Made by a program: the position numbers and the translations under genes
Assembly (NCBI GenBank): GCA_903882875.1
Contig: CAIRYQ010000019.1
Coordinates: 1-34,396, forward strand
Source: an uncultured Spartobacteria bacterium
GTDB taxonomy: Bacteria > Verrucomicrobiota > Verrucomicrobiia > Chthoniobacterales > Chthoniobacteraceae
DNA: 34,396 nt
Direction of reading: 5' to 3'
Part shown: positions 15,041 to 22,734 of the stretch, one piece after another
Numbering within the stretch: position 1 is the stretch's first letter
Layout of the letters: each line of letters begins with the position of its first letter
The notes under the pieces: generated by a model
What the model was told of the DNA's origin: nothing
The model's input: only the letters and a program-made list of their open reading frames with translations
Database searches by the model: none

Positions 15041-17305
15041 ATGACCGAGCCCGCCATCACCAAGGAAATCATCGCAAAGCACGGCCTCACCGACGAGGAG
15101 TATGCCCGCATCCAGGGCATCCTCGGGCGCGATCCGAACATCACGGAGCTGGGCGTCTTTTCGGTGATGTGGAGCGAGCATTGCAGCTACAAGAACACGA
15201 AGCGCGAGCTGCGGAAATTCCCGACGACGGGGCCGCTCGTGCTCGTGAAGGCGGGCGAGGAGAATGCGGGCGTGATTGACATCGGCGACGGGTGGGCGGT
15301 GGCGTTCAAGATGGAGTCGCACAATCACCCGAGCGCCATCGAGCCGTTCCAAGGTGCGGCGACGGGCGTGGGCGGGATCATCCGCGACATTTTCACGATG
15401 GGCGCGCGGCCGGTGTTCTCGCTGGACTCGCTGCGCTTCGGGCCGATCCACGGCGATACGGCGCAGCACAAGTGGAACCGCTCGCGCTTCGCCGGCGTGG
15501 TGAGCGGCATCGCGCACTACGGAAATTGCATCGGCGTGCCGACCATCGGCGGCGAGGTGTTTTTCGACGAGAGCTACAATGGCAACCCGCTCGTGAATGT
15601 GTTCTGCCTCGGCATCCTGAAGCACGAGCAGATCGCGCGCGGCGCGGCGCGCGGCGTGGGCAATCCGGTTTTCTACGTCGGCGCGGAGACGGGACGCGAC
15701 GGGCTCGCGGGTGCGGCGTTTGCGTCGCGCGACCTCACGGAAGAATCGAAGCAGGACCGGCCCGCGGTGCAGGTGGGCGATCCGTTTCGCGAGAAGCTGC
15801 TGCTGGAGGCGTGCCTCGAATTGCTCGCGACCGATGCGGTGGCGGGAATCCAGGACATGGGCGCGGCGGGTCTCACGTGTTCGACGTGCGAGACGGCGAG
15901 CCGCGGCGGCACGGGCGTGGAAATCGATCTCGCGAAAGTGCCGCAGCGCGAGACGGGCATGACGCCCTACGAGACGCTGCTGAGCGAATCGCAGGAGCGC
16001 ATGCTCATCATCGTGAAGAAGGGCCACGAGCAGACGGTCGTGGACATCTTTGAAAAGTGGGACCTGCCCTACGCCGAGGTCGGCGTGGTGAAGGACGACG
16101 GCATGATGCGCGTGCTCGATCACGGCAAGCTCGCCGTGGAAATCCCCGCCGCGAAACTCGCCGACGACGCGCCGCTTTATTCGCGCGAGTGGAAGGCGCG
16201 CCCGGAGCCCGCGCCGCTCGATTTTTCCACGCTCGCCGCCGTGGACGAAAAGGCTGCGCTGCTGAAGCTGCTCGCGCATCCGACGATCGCGAGCAAGCAG
16301 TGGGTGTGGCGTCAATACGATCACATGGTGCGCCTCGGCTGCGCCGTGCTGCCGGGCAGCGACGCCGCCGTGTTCATCGTGCGCGAGGCGGACAAAATCC
16401 TCGCCGCGACGAGCGACTGCAATTCGCTCTACGTGCTACAGGACCCGCGCGAGGGCGCACGTATCGCCATCGCCGAGGCCGCGCGGAATCTCACGTGCAG
16501 CGGCGCGCGCCTGCTCGCGGTGACGGACAACCTCAACTTTGCAAACCCGCACAATCCCGAGCTGTTCTGGCAGCTCCGCGAGAGCGTCGAGGGACTCGCC
16601 GAGGGCTGCCGCGAATTCGGCACGCCGGTCACGGGTGGCAACGTGTCGCTCTACAACCAATCGCCCGCGGGCCCGATCGATCCCACGCCGACCGTCGGCA
16701 TGGTCGGCCTCATTGACGACGCGAAGCACATCACCACGCAGGCGTTCAAGTCCGCGGGCGACGTCATCATCCTCGCCGGCCCCGTGCTCGATCCCGCCGC
16801 GGGCGATCTCTCACTCGGCGCGTCGCACTACATGAAAGTCGTGCATGGCCAGAAGGCGGGCCGCACGCCGCGGCTGTCGTTCGATTTGGAAAAGCGCGTG
16901 CAGGCCGCAGTGCTCGGCCTCATTCGCGACGGACTCGTGAAGAGCGCGCACGATTGCAGCGAAGGCGGCCTCGCTGTCGCGCTCGCGGAGATCTGCATTG
17001 GCGGAAAACTCGGCGCGACCATCGAACTGCCCTCCGGCCCCGCGCTCGACAAATATCCCGCGCACGCCGCCCGCGCCGCACTGCTCTTCGGCGAAAGCCA
17101 AAGCCGCATCATCCTCGGCATCGCCCCGGAAAACGCAGACCGCGTCCTCGCCGCACTCGCAGCCGCCAAGATCCCGCACAGCCGCCTCGGCACCGTCGGC
17201 GGCGACCAACTGAGCATCACCGCCCACGGCGCGACGCTCACGTCACCGCTCGCGGAAGTCAGCGATCCCTTCGAGCATAGCATCGAGCGGGCGATGGAAG
17301 GGTGA
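15041..17305 (+). CDS. purL: phosphoribosylformylglycinamidine synthase subunit PurL
   Basis: 754 residues, the length of the small-type PurL. It catalyses the fourth step of purine synthesis, converting FGAR to FGAM with ATP and ammonia supplied by PurQ; it acts in the cytoplasm together with PurS and PurQ. Visible landmarks are [15 protein letters not shown] with the conserved active-site His, the Gly-rich [65 protein letters not shown] and [16 protein letters not shown] chose ATG 15041 ([11 protein letters not shown]) because the 23 residues upstream in frame are not conserved-looking. purS and purQ are not adjacent. Confidence 0.97.
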   Translation: MTEPAITKEIIAKHGLTDEEYARIQGILGRDPNITELGVFSVMWSEHCSYKNTKRELRKFPTTGPLVLVKAGEENAGVIDIGDGWAVAFKMESHNHPSAIEPFQGAATGVGGIIRDIFTMGARPVFSLDSLRFGPIHGDTAQHKWNRSRFAGVVSGIAHYGNCIGVPTIGGEVFFDESYNGNPLVNVFCLGILKHEQIARGAARGVGNPVFYVGAETGRDGLAGAAFASRDLTEESKQDRPAVQVGDPFREKLLLEACLELLATDAVAGIQDMGAAGLTCSTCETASRGGTGVEIDLAKVPQRETGMTPYETLLSESQERMLIIVKKGHEQTVVDIFEKWDLPYAEVGVVKDDGMMRVLDHGKLAVEIPAAKLADDAPLYSREWKARPEPAPLDFSTLAAVDEKAALLKLLAHPTIASKQWVWRQYDHMVRLGCAVLPGSDAAVFIVREADKILAATSDCNSLYVLQDPREGARIAIAEAARNLTCSGARLLAVTDNLNFANPHNPELFWQLRESVEGLAEGCREFGTPVTGGNVSLYNQSPAGPIDPTPTVGMVGLIDDAKHITTQAFKSAGDVIILAGPVLDPAAGDLSLGASHYMKVVHGQKAGRTPRLSFDLEKRVQAAVLGLIRDGLVKSAHDCSEGGLAVALAEICIGGKLGATIELPSGPALDKYPAHAARAALLFGESQSRIILGIAPENADRVLAALAAAKIPHSRLGTVGGDQLSITAHGATLTSPLAEVSDPFEHSIERAMEG

Positions 17306-17318
17306 CCGCAAAACGAAC

Positions 17319-18107
17319 ATGCAGCCAACAACAGTTGATTTGTTGCCAGCAATTCCATACCCGGAATCCGAACAGCCGAAGCTTGCCGCGCTGGAAGAAT
17401 TGTTTCGAAGATGGCACCATTGCTTCAAGATGGCATTGGGCAGTCATGTGGCAGATGCAATGGTGTTCGATGGGTTTTACCCAAACTATTTTGGCCAGCA
17501 GAAACGGATTTTATTCATTGCTTAGGAGCCACGCGGAATCTCTGGAAATAATTACTTGGATGTTCTCTACCCTTCGTATCGCAAGACTAAACTCATCTCT
17601 ACGCGTCACCTGAACTGGGACAAATTCCACTCACGTATGATTCGTATTGCATGGGGCATCAATCACGGAATGCCGCCGTGGGAAGAAATTCCTCCAGCAA
17701 GTGTGATCGGAGATTCCTTCGGTTCTGAACAAGGACTCAGTTTTGCGTTTATGAATATTTGCAAATTGAGCAACGAAAGTGATGACCACACGGCGGATCA
17801 AGAAACGATCGACGCCGCGTTTAGACTTTCGACTCATGGGCGAAACTTCGTCAGCGAAGAAGTGGCAGCATTTGAACCACATGTTGTGATTACAATGAAT
17901 CTTCGCGACAAACTTGCGACGTTGGGAAGTCTTGTTCCCATTGAGGCATCACATGAAGCTCATTCGTTCTGGCTGACGAGCGGCAGTCATCGTTCGCTGC
18001 TCATCGACGGCTTTCACTTTGCCGCTAGGAAGAAGGCTGCTGTGCATTATTATGAGCCATTCTGCGACGTGATCCGTCGCACCGAGACAGCGCGCGGTCA
18101 GACATGA
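17319..18107 (+). pseudogene. hypothetical gene (possible uracil-DNA-glycosylase-like fold) interrupted by an in-frame TAG
   Basis: A single frame from ATG 17319 to the stop at 18107 is broken only by TAG at 17523-17525. It reads ...QQKRILFIA, then stop, then EPRGISGNNYLDVLYPS.... The two halves clearly belong together: FDGFYPNYF upstream; RIAWGINHGMPPW, IGDSFG..QGLSFAFMNICKLSNES, PHVVITMNL and LLIDGFHFAARK downstream. I recall intact relatives reading 'ILFIGRE' at this point, which would place the TAG at an Arg codon. The motif order (ILFIG, VVIT, late HF) resembles the uracil-DNA-glycosylase fold; this is inference. It starts 13 bp after purL and has lower GC than its neighbours. The 3' half could start separately at ATG 17556. 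Confidence 0.7.
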
Positions 18108-18158
18108 AAAAGCGCGTGTAGTGGCCGAAGCCTTTGGTTCCCCTGCGCTGCGTGCTGC

Positions 18159-18369
18159 CTACCCAGGCACCTTGTTCCACTTGTCGAGGTTCGCCTTTTG
18201 CGCGGCGAAGAGGTCGTCGGTGGAATCGAGCACTTCGATGCCCTTGATGGCGTCGCCCTGCATTGACGCAGCGCGGTGGCGCGGGCATCTTCGCCGCATG
18301 AACGTTTTTGAAACCACCGCGGTCATCGAGGACGCATCGCACCTTTCGTTGCGCGAGCCCGTGCCTCGC
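18159..18369. repeat. 211-bp direct repeat, copy A
   Basis: It aligns without gaps to 19278-19488 (offset 1,119 bp). It contains a 34-codon minus-strand frame (18263 to 18159, starting MQGDAIKGIEVLDSTDDLF and ending WNKVPG) and the start of the plus-strand antitoxin-like gene at 18298. Across the 105-nt minus-strand frame I count about 11 differences between the copies, mostly amino-acid changing. The two copies bracket the Phd/PIN pair. Confidence 0.85.
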
Positions 18370-18495
18370 GCGGCTACGAAAGAATGCCGTGTGATCGTTC
18401 TCTTTGAACCCGAGACCGGCGCTGCCAGTGTGTGGCCGGATGGATTCTTCGAGGCGATTCGGATCGAGGATGCGGCATTCACCCGCCCGCGTTGA
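18298..18495 (+). CDS. small antitoxin-like protein
   Basis: 65 residues beginning MNVFETTAVIEDASHLSLRE, followed by VIVLFEPETG and ending WPDGFFEAIRIEDAAFTRPR. The N-terminal pattern 'M..FETTA.VE...L.L..P.P' followed by 'V(I/V)VL' is what I know from short antitoxin-like proteins that lie directly upstream of PIN-domain toxins. The end 'WP.GFFE.IRI.D.AF.RP' is also of that type. Here no toxin follows on the plus strand. The gene runs instead into the 3' end of the minus-strand PIN gene, 10 bp away. It is therefore probably an orphan or remnant. Its first 19 codons are duplicated at 19417. Confidence 0.5.
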   Translation: MNVFETTAVIEDASHLSLREPVPRAATKECRVIVLFEPETGAASVWPDGFFEAIRIEDAAFTRPR

Positions 18496-18505
18496 CGGTG
18501 GGCGA

Positions 18506-18958
18506 TTACAGCGGAACGACCAGCCCTTCGCTTTCGGCGAGAGTGCGCTGGTTCGCATCGAATGTGAGAAACTCCCTCGTCGCGAGCTGACACGCGGTTG
18601 CGACGTGGAGCAGGTCGAAGCTGCGCGCGCCGGTGCGCGGCGTGTATTGCAGAATGAGGTGTTCGGCTCGGGCGAGTGTGGTTTGCAGATCGGGTGCGAG
18701 GACTTCCCACACGCCCTGCCCAAGATCTAAATCGAACGCGGCAAGGCCGGATTGAGCCTGAACCTGTTCCAGCCCGCGCGCGTCACTGTTCGCCTTTCGC
18801 CAAACTTCAAACTACACGGCTTGGTGGAACTCGAAGTGGACGAGCGATGAGATGCGGAGCGGGAGCGGCGAGGAGTGAATCTTCTCGATGGCTTGCGCTG
18901 ATGCATCGCGCGGAAAGTAGAACGCGAACAGAAAACTCGTGTCCGCAAACGCGCTCAC
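18506..18958 (-). pseudogene. PIN-domain toxin (VapC-like) with an in-frame TAG
   Basis: From GTG 18958 the frame reads VSAFADTSFLFAFYFPRDAS, with D6 the first PIN acidic residue, and on to LVHFEFHQAV. It is then interrupted by TAG at codon 49 (18812-18814). After it come FEVWRKANSDARG, then ARSFDLLHVATACQLATREFLTFD with the downstream acidic residues, and the frame ends GLVVPL at 18506. PIN toxins are Mg-dependent ribonucleases. An intact frame would give 150 residues, normal for the family. Relatives I recall have an Arg where the TAG stands (RF.VW). The GTG start overlaps the antitoxin stop as GTGA. A 68-residue C-terminal ORF (ATG 18712) remains open but lacks the first catalytic Asp. Confidence 0.85.
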
Positions 18959-19221
18959 AGTCGCCGGTCGCTGCGGAGCGTTTCAAACTGTGCGCTCACA
19001 GATTCCGTGCTGGCGAGCGCGTCCGCTCCCCACATGGCGAGAAAGCGGGCTTTGAAATCGGGTTTCGCAACTTGGGGCTTTGCTTGCGTCAGTGCTACTG
19101 TGGGAGACACGCGTGCGACAACGCGGCCTTCGCGGCTGAGAGCCACTTCCTCACCGGCTTCGACGCAGCCGAGGTAGTCGGCAACGTGTGCGGTGAAATC
19201 TTCGATGGTCGCGGTTTTCAC
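18955..19221 (-). CDS. Phd/YefM-type antitoxin
   Basis: 88 residues from GTG 19221: it begins VKTATIEDFTAHVADYLGCV and continues EAGEEVALSREGRVVARVSP, the usual N-terminal DNA-binding/dimer fold of the Phd/YefM family (I..F...+.DYL..VE.GEEV.+.R.GR.VARV.P). A C-terminal tail (FKARFLAMWGADAL...) would wrap the toxin. It overlaps the PIN gene by 4 bp (GTGA), a typical antitoxin-toxin coupling. Such antitoxins normally autoregulate through a palindrome at the promoter; I could not identify one. Because the toxin is broken, the antitoxin may be a leftover or may serve a toxin elsewhere. An ATG-initiated extension upstream (to 19407) overlaps the direct repeat and is unlikely. Confidence 0.8.
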   Translation of the reverse strand: MKTATIEDFTAHVADYLGCVEAGEEVALSREGRVVARVSPTVALTQAKPQVAKPDFKARFLAMWGADALASTESVSAQFETLRSDRRL

Positions 19222-19277
19222 GGCGCAGAATCTACGGATCGCTACGCGTGGCGGCAAGAGAGAGTTCTCGTGCAGCC

Positions 19278-19488
19278 CTACCCGAGCACCTTGTTCCACT
19301 TGTCGAGGTTCGCCGTTTGCGCGGCGAAGAGATCGTCGGTGGAGTTGAGCACTTCGACGCCCTCGGTGACCTCGCCCTGCATTGAAGCAGCGAGATGGCG
19401 CGGGCATCTTCGCCGCATGAATGCATTTGAAACTACCGCGGTCATCGAAGACGCGTCGCTTCTTTCGTTACGTTAGCCCGTGCCTCGC
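19278..19488. repeat. 211-bp direct repeat, copy B
   Basis: This is the second copy of the segment at 18159-18369. The minus-strand 34-codon frame is intact here too (19382 to 19278, MQGEVTEGVEVLNSTDDLF, ending WNKVLG). The plus-strand frame is cut after 19 codons by TAG (see the next entry). Homology ends near 19488. Confidence 0.85.
19417..19476 (+). pseudogene. truncated copy of the antitoxin-like gene
   Basis: The frame reads MNAFETTAVIEDASLLSLR and then TAG at 19474-19476. The paralogue at 18298 has GAG (Glu) in this position. Homology then ends within about 12 bp, so the rest of the gene is missing. Confidence 0.65.
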
Positions 19489-19622
19489 CCACCTGCTCCT
19501 GCATTTTCCGCAACGATTCCTTCATTGCCTCAGGGACATTAGGATCCTTCAGGGCTTCTCCAACTCATCCACCATTCTCCTAGTCGTCTGTGTGGCAATG
19601 TGCTGTTCGCCGAGCGCCTTGG

Positions 19623-19673
19623 TCCGGTACTCCAGCGCAGGGCGGGCGAAGGGCGAAAGCCCGGAGCACCGGA
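19623..19673. repeat. hairpin-forming repeat with a GAAA loop
   Basis: The outer arms tccggtactcc (19623-19633) and ggagcaccgga (19663-19673) pair at 10 of 11 positions. A short inner hairpin gggc-gaaa-gccc lies at 19651-19662. It has the style of a REP-like element. The surrounding stretch 19489-19778 has no complete gene. On the minus strand near 19560-19480 there is a frame reading ALKDPNVPEAMKESLRKMQE that could be a gene remnant. Confidence 0.6.
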
Positions 19674-19778
19674 GAGATTGCGCTTCGTTTTTCCACCGGG
19701 CGCGTCATGCTTGCGCGTCTTCATTCACCCGACGAAGAACCCGGCTGGCTCGCCGATTCCCCGGAGCCGCAACACACC

Positions 19779-20138
19779 ATGACCAAACGAACACCGATCA
19801 GCTTCCAGTCCGGCCAGAGCATCTGGCCCACCGTGGAAAAATGGGCCGCGGAGAACGGCTACAAACTGGTGTCGCAGGACGGCAGCGGGCGCACCTTTCA
19901 GAAAGGCGTCGGCTTCCTCGTCGCGCCGATGATGCTGAGCCTTGCGCAGAGCGGTGACACGGTGGCGGGCGAGGCGTGGATCCGCGCGGGGTTGTTTGTG
20001 CGGATCATGGCGCTGTTCCTCCTGCCGGCGGAGATGGGCATCGAGTCCGGCGGGTTCAAGGGAGTGCTGCCGCGCAAGATCGCGCGCACTGCGGTGAACA
20101 AGCTGCTCACGGCTCTCGGGCAGCAGCCGATCGGGTGA
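19779..20138 (+). CDS. hypothetical protein, 119 residues
   Basis: Starts at ATG 19779 (MTKRTPISFQSGQSIWPTVE). The sequence WPTVEKWAAENGYKL..QDGSGRTFQKG looks like a small alpha/beta domain. It is followed by a hydrophobic stretch with AGLFVRIMALFLLPAEMGIES and a basic C-terminal helix (RKIARTAVNKLLTALG). I do not recognise the family. The hydrophobic part could be one amphipathic or membrane-associated helix. The frame stays open 189 bp upstream, but that part crosses the repeat region, so I did not extend it. Confidence 0.65.
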   Translation: MTKRTPISFQSGQSIWPTVEKWAAENGYKLVSQDGSGRTFQKGVGFLVAPMMLSLAQSGDTVAGEAWIRAGLFVRIMALFLLPAEMGIESGGFKGVLPRKIARTAVNKLLTALGQQPIG

Positions 20139-20264
20139 ATTTTTTCCGCGGTGCTTGCCGGTGCAGAGATGACGTCCGGTGCGGGCCATGAATGCGGGCG
20201 GGAGAAATGGGCCGGAGTTTTGCCGCGCGATTTTTCCGCGTGAACCGTCCGCCGTCCGTGCGCT

Positions 20265-21038
20265 ATGACTCGCACGATGCACCGTCTCCTCACGCTCGCC
20301 GTCCTCACTTTTACCCTCGCGAATGCTCATGCGCTCAGCGACCGCGAACTCGCATCCATCGGCCAGCGCGTGTGGCAGAACGAGTGCGGCGGCACGCGCG
20401 AAGGGCTCACGTCGTGGAATTCGGGCGAGGACTTCGCGTCGCTCGGCATCGGGCATTTCATCTGGTATCCGAAAGGCGGGCGCGGGCCGTTCGAGGAGAG
20501 CTTCCCAGGGCTGGTGAAATTTCTCGCGGCGAGCGGCGTGAAGCTCCCGGAGTGGCTGAAGCCCGGCATGGCGTGCCCGTGGCGCACGCGCGCGGAGTTT
20601 CTCGCGGCGGCAAAAGGCAGGCAGATGACCGAGCTGCGCGACCTGCTCGCGGGGACGGTCGCATTGCAGAGCCGTTTCCTCGCGCAGCGCATGGAGGCCG
20701 CGCTGCCGAAGCTCCTCGCCGCGGCGTCGCCCGCGCGCCGCGCGCATGTGAAGGCGCAGTTTGAAAAGCTCGCCGCGAACGGGAAGGGGACGTTCGCGCT
20801 GATTGACTACGTGAATTTCAAGGGCGAGGGGACGAATCCCGCCGAGCGGTACAACGGCCACGGCTGGGGCTTGCTCCAGGTCATCGAAGGCATGGAGGAC
20901 GACGGCCGTCTCGCGGAGTCCTTCGCGGCCTCCGCGGCGCGCGTGCTTGCGCAGCGCGTGAAAAATTCGCCGCCGGAGCGCGACGAGGCCAAGTGGCTCC
21001 CCGGCTGGGTCCGCCGCGTCGAAGCCTACGCGCGTTAG
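20265..21038 (+). CDS. exported protein with a lysozyme-like N-terminal motif
   Basis: 257 residues. The signal peptide is MHRLLTLAVLTFTLANAHA; ATG 20277 is an alternative start 12 bp downstream. The mature N-terminus reads IGQRVWQNECGGTREGLTSW, then NSGEDFASLGIGHFIWYPKGG. A Glu about 25 residues before (S/T)(L/I)GIGH is the arrangement of the phage-lysozyme (GH24) active site, where the Glu is the acid catalyst. This is my inference, since the family is usually annotated as hypothetical. The second half has NFKGEG....ERYNGHGWGLLQVI, another conserved-looking block. The gene converges on yaeQ, with 70 bp between the stops. The protein is probably periplasmic; its substrate is unknown. Confidence 0.75.
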   Translation: MTRTMHRLLTLAVLTFTLANAHALSDRELASIGQRVWQNECGGTREGLTSWNSGEDFASLGIGHFIWYPKGGRGPFEESFPGLVKFLAASGVKLPEWLKPGMACPWRTRAEFLAAAKGRQMTELRDLLAGTVALQSRFLAQRMEAALPKLLAAASPARRAHVKAQFEKLAANGKGTFALIDYVNFKGEGTNPAERYNGHGWGLLQVIEGMEDDGRLAESFAASAARVLAQRVKNSPPERDEAKWLPGWVRRVEAYAR

Positions 21039-21108
21039 CGGAACGACAGGGGAAAAGGTCGCGGGCGGTTCGAGGCGGCCGGAAAAAATTCTCCCGGACA
21101 CGTCCCGC

Positions 21109-21669
21109 TCAGGACTTTCCGAACAGGCGCACGGGGGAGACTTCGATGGAGCGGGTGCCGTCGCCGATCCAGATGGCGCCGTCCTGCACGGTGACCTGCA
21201 ATTCCATCGTGCGCTGCGCGAGCGCGGCGAGTGATCGGCTTTGCTCGGAGGGGATCTGCCAGACGGTGAGGTTTTGTGCGCGCGTGAGTTTGGATTCGAC
21301 GGCCTTCCACCACACGGGCGTGCTGGATGCAAAGCTGTACACGCTGACGCACCCGACGCGGGAGGTGGTGCGCAGGAGGCGCTTCTCGTCCGGCTGGCCG
21401 ACTTCGATCCAGTGCGAGATGATCTGCCCGGTGAGGTCCTTCTGCCAGAGCGCGGGCTCGTCGGCATCCCACATGTCCTTGGCAAATTCCAGCGTGCCGC
21501 CGGCATCGTCCGCGGGGACGTTCAGCGCGAAGGCGAGGAGGCGGATGAGCATGCGTTCGTCCGTCTCCGAGGGATGCCGCGCGATGGTGAGCGGGTGGTC
21601 GCCGTACACGCCGCGGTCTATGTCGGAGAGCTGGACGGTGGCCTTGTAGATGATCGCCTTGAGTGCCAT
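21109..21669 (-). CDS. yaeQ: YaeQ family protein
   Basis: 186 residues, the usual YaeQ length. It begins MALKAIIYKATVQLSDIDRG, followed by YGDHPLTIARHPSETDERML, then LTGQIISHWIEVGQPDEKRL and VYSFASSTPVWW. All four blocks are hallmarks of YaeQ. Structures of the family show a PD-(D/E)XK-nuclease-like fold; the cellular role is unclear. It stands alone between convergent and unrelated genes. Confidence 0.95.
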   Translation of the reverse strand: MALKAIIYKATVQLSDIDRGVYGDHPLTIARHPSETDERMLIRLLAFALNVPADDAGGTLEFAKDMWDADEPALWQKDLTGQIISHWIEVGQPDEKRLLRTTSRVGCVSVYSFASSTPVWWKAVESKLTRAQNLTVWQIPSEQSRSLAALAQRTMELQVTVQDGAIWIGDGTRSIEVSPVRLFGKS

Positions 21670-21762
21670 GGGACGTGGAGCAATGCGGGGGCGCTCCGGA
21701 AAAAGCGAGCGCGGGCTTTTCTGCGGGAACCGTGACAGGCTCCGGTCGCACTGTGAGGCTGC

Positions 21763-22629
21763 CTACCGCGGCACGTCGCACTTCGTGAGCTTCACGAGTT
21801 CATCCCAGCCGTTGCAATCGCCGAGGATGTCCATCTGGCCGCCCTTTGCCACGCGCACTTCGGCTCCGTCCTTGGGGATGAGGACGAGGATGGTTCCCGA
21901 GCCGGAGTGATCCTCGCGGTAGCGCCACTGCATGAGATTGAACGAGCACAGCACCCAGCCCGTCGAGGTGCCGCCGGTGAGATAGATGAGGAGGTTCTTT
22001 CCGTTTTCCGGATCGAGCTTGTAGCCGGCCATCGCGCCGCGGACTGCAATGCGCACGCCCTTGTAGGTCTTGTCGGCGCGCGCGCGATCGGCGCTGTATG
22101 CGCGCAGGAGCGTCTCGGCGGGGACGATGCTGCCGGATTCGGCGCGCAAGATCGGGACGTTGGCGTTTTGCAGACGCTCGATGGATTGCCGTACGGAGAC
22201 CGCGTCGTCGAGGCGGCCATCCACGGTGAGCTGCTTTTTCAGCTCGATGAGCTTGGGCAGGGATTCCGCGACGGTGCCGGAGACGAGGTCGTTCATTTTC
22301 GTGAGCGTCGTCTGCTGGAGCGTGCGGAGCGATTTCGGTTCCTTTGCAAGATTCAGCTCGGAGAGTGCCTGCTCGGTGTGGATGCGCGTGCGTTCGTCGC
22401 GCACCGTGATCGCGCTTTCGAGGTCTGCGATCTTCTGGAACTGGAGCTGCAGTTCACCGAGCTGGTTCTCGTATTTGGAAAGGATGTCGCGGCGCACGTT
22501 CGCGATCCTTTCCTCGATCCTCTGCACCTCGCTTTCAGCGAGGCTTGCGCCGTTGGGGACAGCCACGCGCTGGGCATGGGCGTGTGCGCCGAAGCTGATG
22601 AGGGCGATGAGCAGGAGGAGGCGTTTCAT
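21763..22629 (-). CDS. exported coiled-coil protein with an OB-like (tRNA_anti-like) C-terminal region
   Basis: 288 residues. A signal peptide (MKRLLLLIALISFGAHAHA) is followed by a long charged helical region, about 25-160, with heptad-like Leu/Ile spacing (ESEVQRIEERIANVRRDIL, LGELQLQFQKIADLE). This kind of stretch occurs in many exported Planctomycete/Verrucomicrobia proteins. The C-terminal part, LLRAYSADRARADKTYKGVR, then IAVRGAMAGYKLD and TGWVLCSFN, matches the layout of tRNA_anti-like OB-fold domains ('..Y..D...AD..YKG..(I/L).V.G......C.F'). No catalytic residues are evident and the function is unknown. Confidence 0.7.
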   Translation of the reverse strand: MKRLLLLIALISFGAHAHAQRVAVPNGASLAESEVQRIEERIANVRRDILSKYENQLGELQLQFQKIADLESAITVRDERTRIHTEQALSELNLAKEPKSLRTLQQTTLTKMNDLVSGTVAESLPKLIELKKQLTVDGRLDDAVSVRQSIERLQNANVPILRAESGSIVPAETLLRAYSADRARADKTYKGVRIAVRGAMAGYKLDPENGKNLLIYLTGGTSTGWVLCSFNLMQWRYREDHSGSGTILVLIPKDGAEVRVAKGGQMDILGDCNGWDELVKLTKCDVPR

Positions 22630-22734
22630 GCGGGGCGCGAAATAGAGTGCGGGGCGGGCACGATGGCAAGCACCGCGCGCGGGATTCCGCGGAGGGTGTC
22701 GCCTGAGTCCGTGTGTGGTTTCCCGAAAGCCGGA

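Noticed and set aside
17523-17525. Genome-wide recoding of TAG or a pyrrolysine codon
   Set aside because: TAG ends at least four apparently intact genes in this window, so global recoding is unlikely; local suppression is left open in the findings.
19539-19724. Minus-strand 61-residue frame (GAPGFRPSPALRW...)
   Set aside because: It lies over the hairpin-forming repeat and its composition follows the repeat; treated as non-coding.
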